A stretch of DNA of 64,000 nt from Tessaracoccus defluvii (GCF_014489575.1 NZ_CP060789.1:1364001-1428000); one strand, 5' to 3'; counted from the first letter of the stretch, positions 9,091 to 19,132 are shown. Program-made: numbers and translations. The notes: generated by a model not told the origin, from the letters alone.

Positions 9091-10256
9091 GAGAACCACT
9101 CGGAGAGCTTGCCGAACATGCCCTTGCCGCCCTTGGCCGCGGCGATGGCCTCGGGGCGCATCTCGTCACGGGCCTCGGCGAGCTGACGGATCAGCTCGCG
9201 CTGGTGGTCGTCGAGCTTGGTCGGGGTCTGTACGAGCAGGGTGACGCCCAGATCGCCGCGCCCGCCGCCGCGCAGGCGCGGGACTCCCCTGCCCTTCAGC
9301 GCGATGCGGGTGCCCGACTGGGTGCCCGACGGCACCTCGACGGCGACGCTGCGCTCGTCCGGGGCCGAGCCCTCCCAGTCGGCCTCGAGCGTGGCCACGT
9401 CGACGGTGGTGCCGAGCGCGGCCGCCGTCATCGGCAGCTTGACGACGACCTCGAGGTTGTCGCCCTCGCGGCGGAAGTGCTCGTGCTCGGCGACGGCCAG
9501 TTCGACGTAGAGGTCACCGGCGGGGCCTCCGCCGGGGCCGACCTCGCCCTGGCCCTCGAGGTGGATGCGGATGCCGGTGGAGACACCAGCGGGGATCTTG
9601 ACCTGCAGGGTGCGGGTGCTGCGGACGCGACCCTCGCCGGAGCACTCACCACAGGGGCGCGGGATGATCGTCCCGTAGCCGCGGCAGGTGGGGCAGGCCT
9701 GGCTGGTGCGGATGTCACCCAGGAAGCTGCGCTGGATCTGGCTGATCTCACCGTTGCCGTCACAGGTGGAGCAGGTCACGGGCTGACTGCCCTCCTCGCC
9801 GCCACGGCCCGTGCACTTCGGGCACACGACCGCGGTCTGCACCTTGACGGGCTTCGTGACACCGAAGACGGCCTCGTGCAGCAGCAGGTTGACCCGCACG
9901 AGAGCGTCCTGGCCCTGCCGGACGCGGGAGCGGGGGCCGCGGCTGGACGCAGCGCCGAACATGGCATCGACGAGGTTGCTGAAGTCGAACCCTCCCGCGA
10001 AGCCGCCGCCGAAGCCGGAGAAGCCGGCCCCACCCTGGCCCATCGGGTCGCCGCCGCGGTCGAAGACGGCGCGCTTGTTCGGGTCGCTGAGGACCTCGTA
10101 GGCCTCGCTCAGTTCCTTGAACTTCTCGGCCGCCTCGGCGTCGTCCTGCGCGACGTCGGGATGCACCTTCATGGCGCGGCGACGGTAGGCCTTCTTGATG
10201 GCCTCGGGGCTGGCGTCGCGCTCGACGCCGAGGATCTCGTAGTAGTCCTTGTTCAT
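9087..10256 (-). CDS. dnaJ: Chaperone DnaJ
   Basis: DnaJ is a J-domain co-chaperone that delivers clients to DnaK and stimulates its ATPase. The 389-residue protein has the J domain with HPD (MKVHPDV, residues 32-34), a Gly/Phe-rich linker (about 75-95), and four zinc-binding CxxCxGxG repeats ([32 protein letters not shown]), then the substrate-binding C-terminal domain. It starts 12 bp after hrcA stops, so the CIRCE site upstream of hrcA should control both. This linkage marks it as the actinobacterial DnaJ2-type copy. Confidence 0.96.
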   Translation of the reverse strand: MNKDYYEILGVERDASPEAIKKAYRRRAMKVHPDVAQDDAEAAEKFKELSEAYEVLSDPNKRAVFDRGGDPMGQGGAGFSGFGGGFAGGFDFSNLVDAMFGAASSRGPRSRVRQGQDALVRVNLLLHEAVFGVTKPVKVQTAVVCPKCTGRGGEEGSQPVTCSTCDGNGEISQIQRSFLGDIRTSQACPTCRGYGTIIPRPCGECSGEGRVRSTRTLQVKIPAGVSTGIRIHLEGQGEVGPGGGPAGDLYVELAVAEHEHFRREGDNLEVVVKLPMTAAALGTTVDVATLEADWEGSAPDERSVAVEVPSGTQSGTRIALKGRGVPRLRGGGRGDLGVTLLVQTPTKLDDHQRELIRQLAEARDEMRPEAIAAAKGGKGMFGKLSEWFS

Positions 10257-10268
10257 ATCTTCTGTCTG

Positions 10269-11267
10269 TCAGCCTTCGATGAGGAATCTGCTCACGTACC
10301 TGGCCACGGCGCGCACCGCGGCGATGGTGGACGGGTAGTCCATGCGGGTGGGCCCGACGACGCCGAGCGACGACCCGAGGTCGACGCCGTACCCGGCGGC
10401 GACCAGGCTCGTGGAGTGGAAGCCCTGCGTGGTGTTTTCCTGGCCGATGCGCACGGTGATGTCGTCACCGGCGGCCTCCCCCAGCAGTCGCATGAGGACG
10501 ACCTGCTCCTCGAGGGCCTCCAGGAGGGGCCGCATGCCGGTCTCGAACACCGACGACGCCAGGTTCGGCACACCTGCCACGACGACCTGCAGCGCCGGCT
10601 CGTGGGCCAACGCCTCCAGCACGCCGGCCACGAGCGGGGCGGCCTCAGCTCGCGACTCGGGTGCCAGCGACTCGAGGACGCCCGGCAGCGCGGCCGCGGC
10701 CTCCGCCGGGGTCCGTCCAACGGCTGCGGCGACCAACCGGGCCCTGAGCGTCGCCAGGGCATCGGCCGCGATCGGGGCCTCGACCATCGTCTGGTCGACG
10801 GCGCCCGTCGAGGACACCGCGATCGCCAGCACCCGGTCGCCGCCCAGCGAGACGAGGTCGATGTGACGGATCGAGCTGCGCTGCGCCACGGGGTACTGCA
10901 TGATTGCGACCTGCCGGGTCAACTGCGCGAGCAGCCTCACCGTTCGCATCACCAGATCGTTGATGTCCGCCGTCCCGCTCATGAACGTGGCGATGGCGCT
11001 GCGTTCCGCCTGGGACAGCGGCTTGATCTGGGCCAACTTGTCGACGAAGAGCCGGTAGCCCTTGTCCGTCGGGATCCGGCCGGCGCTGGTGTGGGGCTGC
11101 GTGATGTAGCCCTCCTCCTCCAGCGCCGCCATGTCGTTGCGGACGGTGGCGGCGGAGACGTCGAGCTTGTGCCGCTCCACCAGGGCCTTCGAGCCCACCG
11201 GCTCCCGGCTGGCGACATAGTCGGTCACGATCGCGTTCAGCACGCTGAGCTTCCGGTCGTCGAGCAT
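10269..11267 (-). CDS. hrcA: Heat-inducible transcription repressor HrcA
   Basis: HrcA represses chaperone genes by binding CIRCE and is kept active by GroEL. The 332-residue protein has the N-terminal winged helix (KLSVLNAIVTDYVASREPVG, then SAATVRNDMAALEEEGYI) and the HTSAGRIPTDKGYR stretch typical of the family. The ATG at 11267 follows GGGAGGTG. A perfect CIRCE lies 19 bp upstream of the start, so the gene is autoregulated with dnaJ downstream. Confidence 0.96.
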   Translation of the reverse strand: MLDDRKLSVLNAIVTDYVASREPVGSKALVERHKLDVSAATVRNDMAALEEEGYITQPHTSAGRIPTDKGYRLFVDKLAQIKPLSQAERSAIATFMSGTADINDLVMRTVRLLAQLTRQVAIMQYPVAQRSSIRHIDLVSLGGDRVLAIAVSSTGAVDQTMVEAPIAADALATLRARLVAAAVGRTPAEAAAALPGVLESLAPESRAEAAPLVAGVLEALAHEPALQVVVAGVPNLASSVFETGMRPLLEALEEQVVLMRLLGEAAGDDITVRIGQENTTQGFHSTSLVAAGYGVDLGSSLGVVGPTRMDYPSTIAAVRAVARYVSRFLIEG

Positions 11268-11285
11268 TTCACCTCCCGTGGGTCG

Positions 11286-11312
11286 CTGGCACTCGCACTG
11301 GCCGAGTGCCAG
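11286..11312. promoter_or_regulatory. CIRCE element (HrcA operator)
   Basis: This is a perfect 9-bp inverted repeat with a 9-bp spacer: CTGGCACTC at 11286-11294 and GAGTGCCAG at 11304-11312. The consensus is TTAGCACTC-N9-GAGTGCTAA. It sits between hrcA (minus) and a hydrolase gene (plus, ATG at 11337), so HrcA could affect both directions. Confidence 0.93.
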
Positions 11313-11336
11313 TGTAGCGCCGTCTACGATGGCAGC

Positions 11337-12104
11337 ATGACGCTCACCTGGACCCCAGTGACCGACCGCGTGTACGTGACGACGCTGGAACAGCACCGCG
11401 TCAACGTCGGCCTCATCGTCGGTGACGATGCCGCCGCGTTGATCGACTGCGGCAACACCCCGGAACAGGGGGCGGAGCTGCTCGCCTCTGCCCAGGCCCT
11501 CGCGGGGGTGCCGGTGACGCATGTGATCCTCACCCACGGCCACCACGACCACGTCGGCGGCCTGCCTGCCCTGGAGGCGCTCACGTCGGTCTCGCACAGC
11601 GCGGTCGCCGCCCCGACCACCATCAAGCTCGTGCTCGTGCGCTCGTTCGAGCTCGGCAACCAGCGCCTCGAGGTGATGAATTTCGGCGACGCCCACACCG
11701 ACGGCGACCTGTTCGTCCTCGCCACCGACGCGAACGTCGTGTTCGTCGGCGACATGCTCGAGGAGGGCTCCGACCCGCAGGTCGACGAGACCACCTCGCT
11801 GGCGAACTGGCCCACCGCACTCGACGGCATCCTCGGCGCCGCCCGGCAGGAGACCATCTTCGTCCCCGGCCACGGCGCACCGGTCGACCGCGACTTCGCG
11901 TTCATCCAGCGGGCCGAGATCGCGATGATCTACAGCCAGACGGAGATGCTCATCCAGCAGGGCGTCAAGCTGGCCGACGCGGCCGCCGCGACCGAGTGGC
12001 CCTTCAGCGCCGAGACCCTCGCCGTCGCGTTGCCGAAGGCGTATGCGGAGCTGGCCGCAAAGGGCATCGAGCCCCGCACCCAGCTGCCGATCTTCGGCAT
12101 CTGA
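11337..12104 (+). CDS. Metallo-beta-lactamase-fold hydrolase
   Basis: This 255-residue protein has the metal-binding signature THGHHDHVGG near residue 63, a second-metal aspartate (FVGDMLEEGSDP) and a later histidine (VPGHGAP). The fold covers glyoxalase II-like thioesterases, lactonases and others; the substrate cannot be told from sequence. There is no signal peptide, so it is cytoplasmic. TACGAT at 11325-11330 ends 6 nt before the ATG, suggesting a leaderless transcript, and its -35 region would fall inside the CIRCE site. Confidence 0.88.
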   Translation: MTLTWTPVTDRVYVTTLEQHRVNVGLIVGDDAAALIDCGNTPEQGAELLASAQALAGVPVTHVILTHGHHDHVGGLPALEALTSVSHSAVAAPTTIKLVLVRSFELGNQRLEVMNFGDAHTDGDLFVLATDANVVFVGDMLEEGSDPQVDETTSLANWPTALDGILGAARQETIFVPGHGAPVDRDFAFIQRAEIAMIYSQTEMLIQQGVKLADAAAATEWPFSAETLAVALPKAYAELAAKGIEPRTQLPIFGI

Positions 12105-12120
12105 CGGGGCCCGACGCCGC

Positions 12121-13619
12121 TCAGGCCAGGTCGAGCTCGATGACGGCGTAGCTGGTCGCAGGCAGGGCCACACTGAGCACCCCGCCGGCGATGGAGGCGC
12201 CGTCGAAGCCGGTGACGGTGACCTCCTCGTCGCGCAGGTCGGAGGCCGTCAGCAGTTGCCCGCCCGCGACGGTGGCCGTGCCGCCCGCAGGTCGAACGTC
12301 GCCGTCGTCGCCTCGAGCGCCAGGTTCGTCACCGACAGCAGCATCCTGCCGTCGCGGCGGGTGGCCGACGCGTGCAGCAGCGGCAGCTGCGTGTCGGGCC
12401 GCGGCCCGTCGTGGGCGACGGCGCGGACCGCGCGGTCGCCGCGCCACGCCACCGGCAGGAGCTCGCCGTCGCCGTGGCCCTGGTTCAGCTTGAACACGTG
12501 CCACGTCGGCGTGCGGGTCAGCTTCTCGCCGTCGGTGACGAGGACGGCCTGCAGCACGTTGACCGTCTGCGCGAGGTTCGCCATGAAGACGCGGTCGGCG
12601 TGGTTGTGGAAGATGTCGAGCGTGACGCTCGCGACCAGCGCGTCGCGCAGCGTCTGGCGCTGGACGAGGAAGCCCGGGTTACTGCCCGGCTCCGGCTCCC
12701 ACCAGGTGCCCCACTCGTCGACGACCAGCCCGATACGGCGGGTCGGGTCGTAGACATCCATGATGGCCGCGTGCCGCGAGATGAGCTCATCCATGCGGAA
12801 GGCGTTGGCCATGGCGTACCAGTACTCGTCGTCGCTGAACTCGGTGGCCGAGCCCTTCTGCTCCCAGCTCCGCCCGAAGGTGTAGTGGTGCAGGCTCAGC
12901 CCCTGGAAGTGGTCGGTGGGGCGGCAGCCGCAGCCGAGGTCGCCGACGGTGGCCATCAGCGTCTGGGTCCAGGCGTAGTCGTCGACGTTGGGGCCGCAGG
13001 CGATGCGGTACAGCGTGTTGTCGCCGTGGTCACGGCAGTAGGTGCCGTACTGGCGGGCCAGGTCGGCGTAGTGCTCGGGGCGCATGTTGCCGCCGCAGCC
13101 CCACGACTCGTTGCCGACGCCCCAGAACTTCACCGACCACGGCTCGTCGCGGCCGTTCTCGCGGCGCAGCCGGGCCATGGGCGAGTCGTCGCCGCGGGTG
13201 AGGTACTCGACCCACTGGCTCATCTCCTGCACCGTGCCGGAGCCGACGTTGCCGCAGATGTACGGCTCCGTCCCGAGCAGCTCGATGAGCCGCATGAACT
13301 CGTGCGTGCCGAAGCTGTTGTCCTCGACGACGTCGCCCCACAGGGAGTTGACGACGGTCGGGCGGTCCTCGCCGATGCCGTCCTTCCAGTGGTAGTCGTC
13401 GGCGAAGCAGCCGCCCGGCCAGCGGAGGTTCGGGATGCCGATCTCCTTGAGTGCCTCGACGACGTCCAGGCGGATGCCGTTGTCGTTGGGGATGGGCGAG
13501 TCCGGGCCGACGAAGATGCCGTCGTAGATGCAGCGGCCGAGGTGCTCGGCGAAGTGGCCGTGCTGGTGGCGCGATACGACGGGCCCGGGCAGGTCGAGGT
13601 TGATGACGGCGTCCGTCAC
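12121..13619 (-). CDS. abfA: Alpha-L-arabinofuranosidase, GH51 (apparent one-base frameshift near the 3' end)
   Basis: This retaining exo-enzyme releases terminal alpha-L-arabinofuranose from arabino-oligosaccharides. It has the acid/base motif [11 protein letters not shown] and the nucleophile region [10 protein letters not shown], with no signal peptide, so it acts in the cytoplasm. The last ~55 residues (GGTATVAGG ... [10 protein letters not shown]) are in a second frame; one missing G near 12282-12287 explains this and gives a normal 499 residues. Unrepaired, the protein ends after ATFDLR plus a short wrong tail at 12249. It is the last gene of the arabinose operon. Confidence 0.9.
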
Positions 13620-13655
13620 GGGGGCTCCTTGGATCTCAGATGGGGTGCGGTGCGG

Positions 13656-14906
13656 TCAGGGAAGGCGGATCAGCCGGGTGCCGTGCGCGTCGAGGTCGAG
13701 GGTGAACCAGCCGCCCTCGGCGGTCAGCTCGGCGCCCGACCACAGGTCGGTGGCGGCCGCGGCTGCGACGCCGAGATCGTCGGCGTGCAGACGCAGCGTG
13801 GTCGGCTCGTCGCCGAGCCAGAACGCCGCTCGCACCTGGGCGCCGTCGACTGTGGCGGCCCAGACGACGATGTCGCCGTCGCGGATGATCTCGCGGTTGT
13901 CGGCAGAGCCGGCCAGCAGGCGGAGGACCTCCGGGTTGCGGAGCAGCGCGATCGTGGCCGGGTCCGATTCGGGCAGGTGCCCGCCGAAGAACATCGGCGA
14001 GCGGGCGATCGCCCAGAGGGTGATCATCGACCGCTGCTCGGCGAGCGTCAGGCGCGAGTCGCGGGCCTCCCCGACGTGGGCCCGGATGCCGAGGCGGCCC
14101 ATGGGCAGCATGTCGAGGTCGGCGAAGGCGCCTGGCCGCTGGTGCGGCGCCCAGCGGGCGGCGCGCTGGAACTGCTCGGTGACGGCCGACCAGTCGTCCC
14201 ACAGGTCGTCCGAGACGCGCCACATCGTCGAGTGCCCGCGCAGGAAGTCGAGGTGGGCCAGCGACAGCTGCCTGCCCGGGGACAGGCTGAGCCCGATGTC
14301 GCGGCCGGTCTTCGCGATGGCGGCCGCGATCAGCGCGATGTCGTCGCGCTCCACCGGCGGGTAGAGGACGTCGTCGAGCTTGATGAAGTCGACACCCCAG
14401 CCCGCCAGCATCGCGATGAACGAGTCGTACCAGTGCGCGGCACCGGGGTGGTCCGTCAGCACGCCGTCGTTGTCGGGGTTCCAGGGGCAGCGGTTGCCCG
14501 GGTCGGCGATGTCGGCGCACGTGTGCGGGCTGCCCGCGATGGGCAGCGCCGCCTCGACGGCGCGGCGGGGCACGCCGCGCATGATGTGCACCCCGAACTT
14601 CAGCCCGAGGTCGTGGACCTTGCGGGCCAGTTCGGTGAAGCCGGCGCCGTCGGCGGCGCTCGGGAAGCGGCCGACGGCGGGCTGGGGCCTGCCGTTGGCG
14701 TCGAGGACGGCGCGGGAGACGGGCGCGTAGTCGGTGAAGCCCGGCTCCGGCTCGTACCACTGGATGTCGACGACGATCGTGTCCCAGCCGAACTCCAGGA
14801 GGTGTTCGGCCATGAACTCGGCGTTGGCGAGGGTCTCAGCCTCCGTGACGGAACCGCCGAAGCAGTCCCAGGAGTTCCAGCCCAGCGGCGGGGTGGCGGT
14901 CGTCAT
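13656..14906 (-). CDS. GH27-like alpha-galactosidase or beta-L-arabinopyranosidase
   Basis: This 416-residue enzyme has the GH27 opening PPLGWNSWDCFGG, the nucleophile strand DFIKLDD, the acid/base segment RVSDDLWDDW, and a C-terminal beta-sandwich. The family includes alpha-galactosidases and beta-L-arabinopyranosidases, which act on sugars of the same stereochemistry. Its position inside an arabinose operon makes arabinopyranosidase activity plausible. There is no signal peptide. The ATG at 14906 overlaps the GH127 stop (TGATG); an ATG two codons earlier is also possible. Confidence 0.87.
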   Translation of the reverse strand: MTTATPPLGWNSWDCFGGSVTEAETLANAEFMAEHLLEFGWDTIVVDIQWYEPEPGFTDYAPVSRAVLDANGRPQPAVGRFPSAADGAGFTELARKVHDLGLKFGVHIMRGVPRRAVEAALPIAGSPHTCADIADPGNRCPWNPDNDGVLTDHPGAAHWYDSFIAMLAGWGVDFIKLDDVLYPPVERDDIALIAAAIAKTGRDIGLSLSPGRQLSLAHLDFLRGHSTMWRVSDDLWDDWSAVTEQFQRAARWAPHQRPGAFADLDMLPMGRLGIRAHVGEARDSRLTLAEQRSMITLWAIARSPMFFGGHLPESDPATIALLRNPEVLRLLAGSADNREIIRDGDIVVWAATVDGAQVRAAFWLGDEPTTLRLHADDLGVAAAAATDLWSGAELTAEGGWFTLDLDAHGTRLIRLP

Positions 14907-16690
14907 CAGCATCCCTGGACGGGGAGCCAGACGCGCATGGCGACGCGGCCGTCGCGCCCCCAGTCGCGGTACGGGATCAGCGTGAGCGGCACCTCGCGTC
15001 GGCCGAGCAGCCGCTCCGCGTAGGGCCGGTAGAGCTGGTCGTCGTCGGTTTCGAGCACCGCGCCGGTCGCCGTGACCCCGCGCGGGCCGCCGACGAGCGG
15101 GGCCGCCGGGTCGATGGCCAACGCATCGACGGACTCGTTGTCGCCCGCCTCGGCGCACATCACGGTCGGCCCGGCCTGCACCGCGACGCAGCCGCGGACG
15201 GCGTCGACCCGCGGGTCGGCTACCAGGAGGCGCGGGGTGACGTCGAAGCTGACCTGCGTGGCGCGGTCGACGGGCAGGGTGAGCCAGCCGTCGACGCTCT
15301 CGGCCGCGGCGCCGTCGATCAGCACCGTCGTGCTCCACTCCGGAACGCGGATCCTGAGCCCGGACAGCGTGCCCTCCGGGGTGATCGTCAGGGCGCCGTC
15401 CTCGATGTCACCGGCGACGGTGACGGCTCCGTCCGCGCCTTCGAAGCGGCCCGCGGCAGGCAGCGCGAGCGCGAGGCCGGCGTCGTCGACGAAGGCCGCG
15501 TAGGCGGCGAGGCTGGCCCGCAGCCGCGCCATGTTGGGCGGGCAGCAGGCGCAGGAGAACCAGGGCAGGCGGCCCGCGGTGTGCTCCTGGATCCGGGAGA
15601 CGGACCGCACCTGGTGCGGGTTGGCGTAGGTGAACTGCGTGCCGTCCGCGGAGACCGCGGCGGGCAGCAGGTTGTAGAGCGTGCGCTCCATGGCCGCGGC
15701 GTAGCGGGCCTGGCCGGTCTGCAGCAGGAGCCGCCAGCTGAGCTGGAAGTCGGCGATCGCGGCGCAGGTCTCGGCGTAGGAGCGTTCGCTGGAGAGCTCG
15801 TGGTCGTCACCGAAGGACTCGTCCTGGAAGCGGGAACCCATGCCGCCGGTCACGTACATGCGGCGGTGGTGGGCCGACTCCCAGCGCGCGACGACGGCGT
15901 CGAGGAGTTCCTCGTCGCCGGTCTCGACGGCGAGGTCGACGCAGCCCGCGTCGAGGTACAGCTGCCGGACGGCGTGGCCGATGGCGATCCTCGCGGTGCG
16001 CGGCGACTCGTGGTCCTGGAAGTACTCGGGCCCGAACTGTCCGTGGTGGATCGTCGGGGCGCCGCGGTGGCGGATGAAGGCCGCGGCGGCGTCGAGGTAG
16101 GAACGCTCCCCCGTCTCGCGGTACAGCTCGACGAGTGCGGTCTCGATCTCGGGGTGCCCGCCGGTGCCCTGGTCGCGGAACTTCTCCACGATCAGGTCGG
16201 CGAACGGGCGGGAGATCTCGAGCAGTTCGGGGCGTCCGGCGCGGTTGAGGGCGACGGCGGCCTGGAACAGGTGGCCGGCGCAGTAGAGCTCGTGGCCCCA
16301 CATGAGGTCGACCCAGAGGCCGGGGGACGACGTCGACAGGCCCCACGAGTTGATGTAGCCGTCGGCCTGCTGGGCCTGCCGCAGCAGGGCGTAGCTGTCG
16401 GTCAGGAAGCCGTCGAACCGGTCGGTCCCGGTCCGGACGATCTCCCAGCCGATGGCCTCGAGCGTCTTGTAGAGGTCCGAGTCGGAGAACTGGAACCCGA
16501 CGTGTTCACCCGTGCCGGGCTCCCGTCGCAGGTTCTCCAGCACCTTGCTCTCGTCGAGCTTGGCGATGATGTGCGGCAGGGTCGCCTCGACGTTGATGCG
16601 TTGCAGATCGCCGAGGTAGCTCCCCTCCTGCAGCGTGGCGCGGTCAATACCGACAGGGCGTCGGCCATGCACCGTCACGGGTGCCGTCAT
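14906..16690 (-). CDS. Beta-L-arabinofuranosidase, GH127 (DUF1680)
   Basis: GH127 enzymes remove beta-L-arabinofuranose using a zinc-bound cysteine as nucleophile. The 594-residue product carries the expected cluster WFSCACCPPN together with the catalytic-domain stretches GYINSW and MYVTGGMGS. It lacks a signal peptide, so imported oligosaccharides are the likely substrates, such as those from hydroxyproline-linked arabinans. It lies 33 bp after araA, in the same operon as GH27 and GH51 enzymes of complementary linkage specificity. Confidence 0.9.
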   Translation of the reverse strand: MTAPVTVHGRRPVGIDRATLQEGSYLGDLQRINVEATLPHIIAKLDESKVLENLRREPGTGEHVGFQFSDSDLYKTLEAIGWEIVRTGTDRFDGFLTDSYALLRQAQQADGYINSWGLSTSSPGLWVDLMWGHELYCAGHLFQAAVALNRAGRPELLEISRPFADLIVEKFRDQGTGGHPEIETALVELYRETGERSYLDAAAAFIRHRGAPTIHHGQFGPEYFQDHESPRTARIAIGHAVRQLYLDAGCVDLAVETGDEELLDAVVARWESAHHRRMYVTGGMGSRFQDESFGDDHELSSERSYAETCAAIADFQLSWRLLLQTGQARYAAAMERTLYNLLPAAVSADGTQFTYANPHQVRSVSRIQEHTAGRLPWFSCACCPPNMARLRASLAAYAAFVDDAGLALALPAAGRFEGADGAVTVAGDIEDGALTITPEGTLSGLRIRVPEWSTTVLIDGAAAESVDGWLTLPVDRATQVSFDVTPRLLVADPRVDAVRGCVAVQAGPTVMCAEAGDNESVDALAIDPAAPLVGGPRGVTATGAVLETDDDQLYRPYAERLLGRREVPLTLIPYRDWGRDGRVAMRVWLPVQGC

Positions 16691-16723
16691 GATTCCAGTC
16701 TCCTTCTCAGCAGCTTCGCCGGA

Positions 16724-18235
16724 TCAGCGAAGTCCCTCGGTGAACTTCCGCACCGCCGCGTTGTAGCGGAGCTCCTTGACGAAGCCGCGGGTGGTGGTGT
16801 CCTCGTCGATGACGACGAGTTCCATGTCGACGATGTCGGCGAAGTCCTCGAAGTGCTCGAGGCCCGCCGCCGTACTCATGGCGGTGTGGTGCGCGGCGCC
16901 GGCGTGGATCCAGCACTCGGCCGACGTCGACAGGTTCGGCCTGGGCTCCCAGACGGCGCGGGCCACGGGCAGGTTCGGCAGCGGCGCGTCGGGCTCGACG
17001 ATGTCGACAACATTGGCCGTCAGCCGGAGCCGGTCGCGCATGTCGCTCATGGCGACGACGACGCCGACGCCCGGGTCGGTGTCGAAGACGAAGCGGACCG
17101 GGTCCTCGCGGTCGCCGATGCCGAGCTGGTGGATCTCGATCCGTGGCTTCGACGTGGTGAGCGAGGGGCAGATCTCGAGCATGTGGGCGCCGAGGATCTT
17201 CTGCTTGCCCGGGGTCAGCTCGTAGGTGTAATCCTCCATGAGCGAGGCGCCGCCGGGCAGGCCGTAGCCCATGACCTTGGCGAGGCGCACGAGGATGGCG
17301 GTCTTCCAGTCGCCCTCGCCGCCGAAGCCGTAGCCGTCGGCCATGAGGCGCTGCACGGCCAGGCCGGGGAGCTGACGCAGCCCGCCGAGGTCCTCGAACG
17401 TGTCGGTGAACGCCTTGGAGTCCCCGGTCTCCAGGAAGCCGCGCATCGCGATCTCCTGCCGCGCGGCGTACCGCAGCGACTCGTGCCGCTCCCCGCCCAC
17501 CTTGAGCTCGTCGGCGACGTCGTACAGGTTCTCGTACTCGGCGACGAGCGCGTCGACGGCGGCGTCGTCGACGGCCTCCACGGCCGCCACGAGGTCGTTG
17601 ACGCCCCAGGTGTTGATCGCGACGCCGAGCTTGTGCTCGACCTCGGTCTTGTCGCCCTCGGTGACGGCGACGTTGCGCATGTTGTCGCCGAAGCGGGTGA
17701 GCTTCAAGGTGCGCAGCTCGGCGGCGCCGGTGGCGGCCCGGGCCCAGACGGCGACCTTGTGCTGCACGTCGGCGTGGCTGGCGTGGCCGACGACGACCTT
17801 GCGCTGCTTACCGAGGCGGCTGACGATGTAGCCGAACTCACGGTCGCCGTGGGCGGCCTGGTTCAGGTTCATGAAGTCCATGTCGATGGTGTCCCACGGC
17901 AGCGCCTCGTTGGCCTGCGTGTGCAGGTGCAGCAGCGGCTTGGCCAGGGCGTCGAGCCCCAGGATCCACATCTTGGCTGGGGAGAAGGTGTGCATCCAGG
18001 CGATGACGCCGACGACGGACTCGTCGGTGTTCGCGTCGATCATCGCCTTCTGGATCGCGACGCGGTCCTTCAGGATGGGGCGCCATTCGATCTCGAACGG
18101 CATCTCGGCCGAGGCGTTGAGGGCGGCCACGACCTGGCGGCTCTGCTCCTCGACCTGGAGGAGGACCTCCGGGCCGTAGAGGTCCTGCGATCCGGTGAAG
18201 AACCAGACCTTGCGGTTGAGATAGGGGTTGTCCAT
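16724..18235 (-). CDS. araA: L-arabinose isomerase
   Basis: AraA converts L-arabinose to L-ribulose in a manganese-dependent reaction. The 503-residue length and the sequence fit the family throughout: [14 protein letters not shown] at the N-terminus, [23 protein letters not shown] with a metal-binding glutamate, and [11 protein letters not shown] near the C-terminus. It starts 9 bp after araD stops. The usual partner ribulokinase (araB) is not in this operon, so the kinase step must be encoded elsewhere. Confidence 0.97.
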   Translation of the reverse strand: MDNPYLNRKVWFFTGSQDLYGPEVLLQVEEQSRQVVAALNASAEMPFEIEWRPILKDRVAIQKAMIDANTDESVVGVIAWMHTFSPAKMWILGLDALAKPLLHLHTQANEALPWDTIDMDFMNLNQAAHGDREFGYIVSRLGKQRKVVVGHASHADVQHKVAVWARAATGAAELRTLKLTRFGDNMRNVAVTEGDKTEVEHKLGVAINTWGVNDLVAAVEAVDDAAVDALVAEYENLYDVADELKVGGERHESLRYAARQEIAMRGFLETGDSKAFTDTFEDLGGLRQLPGLAVQRLMADGYGFGGEGDWKTAILVRLAKVMGYGLPGGASLMEDYTYELTPGKQKILGAHMLEICPSLTTSKPRIEIHQLGIGDREDPVRFVFDTDPGVGVVVAMSDMRDRLRLTANVVDIVEPDAPLPNLPVARAVWEPRPNLSTSAECWIHAGAAHHTAMSTAAGLEHFEDFADIVDMELVVIDEDTTTRGFVKELRYNAAVRKFTEGLR

Positions 18236-18244
18236 GTCGTGTTC

Positions 18245-18970
18245 CTACTTCTTGGGCTGTCCGTAGACGTTCTGGTAGCGATCGAAGAGGGAGTCGATCT
18301 TCTCCTGCGGGATCGGGATCACGTCACCCAGCTGCCTGGCGATGTGCACGGTCCTGGCGACCTCCTCGACCATGACGGCGGCCTTGACGGCGTCGCGACC
18401 GTCGGAGCCGATGGTGAAGGGGCCGTGGTTCTGCATGAGGACGGCGCGGCTGCGGGAGTCCTTCAGGGTCTCGACGATCCCGCGGCCGATGGAGTCGTCA
18501 CCGATGAGGGCGAACGGGCCGATCGGGATGGGGCCGCCGAACTCGTCGGCCATCATCGTCAGCACGCAGGGCACCTCTTCCCCGCGCGAGGCCCAGGCCG
18601 TGGCGTAGGTGGAGTGCGTGTGGACCACGCCGCCGATGGTGTCCATGTGCGTGTAGACGTACGCGTGGGCGGCCGTGTCGCTGGACGGCTGGAGGCTGTC
18701 GGGCGTGCCGTCGAGGATCTTCTTCCCGTCGAGGGTGCAGACCACCATCTTCTCGGGGCCGAGGTCGTCGTAGCTCACGCCGGACGGCTTGATGACGAAC
18801 AGGTCCTCGCCGATGCGGTCCGCTACGCGGATCCGCTGCGACACGTTGCCTGCGGTCCAGACGACGAGCTCCCAGCGGGGCAGCTCCGCGTGGAGGTCGG
18901 AGACGACCCGACGGGTGGTGGCCACCTGCTCCTGTACGTCGGCAGGCAGGTCTGCGAGGTTCAAAGTCAT
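18245..18970 (-). CDS. araD: L-ribulose-5-phosphate 4-epimerase
   Basis: AraD interconverts L-ribulose 5-phosphate and D-xylulose 5-phosphate, feeding the pentose phosphate pathway. The 241-residue class II aldolase-fold protein shows TAGNVSQR, the phosphate-binding KPSGVSYDDL, the zinc histidines in VVHTHSTYAT, and the C-terminal region MQNHGPFTIG. The ATG at 18970 is first in the operon and lies 47 bp from the palindrome TGTGACCGGTCACA, a probable operator for the divergent LacI protein. Confidence 0.95.
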   Translation of the reverse strand: MTLNLADLPADVQEQVATTRRVVSDLHAELPRWELVVWTAGNVSQRIRVADRIGEDLFVIKPSGVSYDDLGPEKMVVCTLDGKKILDGTPDSLQPSSDTAAHAYVYTHMDTIGGVVHTHSTYATAWASRGEEVPCVLTMMADEFGGPIPIGPFALIGDDSIGRGIVETLKDSRSRAVLMQNHGPFTIGSDGRDAVKAAVMVEEVARTVHIARQLGDVIPIPQEKIDSLFDRYQNVYGQPKK

Positions 18971-19017
18971 GCGTTCCTCCGTTGTGGCGGGCGCGGGCGA
19001 CTCCCACGACACGCCTA

Positions 19018-19031
19018 TGTGACCGGTCACA
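19018..19031. promoter_or_regulatory. LacI-type operator upstream of araD
   Basis: TGTGACCGGTCACA is a perfect 14-bp palindrome with the central CG typical of LacI-family operators. It is 47 bp before araD on the minus strand and about 100 bp before the divergent lacI-type gene. It probably controls the ara operon. Confidence 0.7.
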
Positions 19032-19087
19032 GCAACGCTACCCCAGCAGGTCGGTCCCGTCAACGGGCGCGGGAGCAGCTTCGCCGC

Positions 19088-19107
19088 TAAGATTACTATC
19101 GATGTAA
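19088..19107 (+). promoter_or_regulatory. Promoter -10 and second operator before the LacI regulator
   Basis: TAAGAT (19088-19093) fits a -10 box. Overlapping it is TTACTATCGATGTAA (19093-19107), an imperfect palindrome with TTAC and GTAA half-sites around a CG centre. A repressor bound here would cover the transcription start of the divergent LacI gene, suggesting autoregulation. Its sequence differs from the 19018 site, so one protein may not bind both. Confidence 0.5.
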
Positions 19108-19132
19108 ATCGGTTGGGCAAGGGAGGTCCGCT

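Noticed and set aside
9204..12104. A single 966-codon plus-strand reading frame ending with the MBL hydrolase
   Set aside because: Only the last 255 codons from the ATG at 11337 are a real protein; the rest is antisense to dnaJ and hrcA.
15581..19090. Very long plus-strand open frame (over 1100 codons) opposite the arabinose genes
   Set aside because: It is antisense to araD, araA and GH127, all of which match known families. The translation is low-complexity Val/Asp/Gly/Leu/Arg-rich, as expected from the complement of GC-rich codons.
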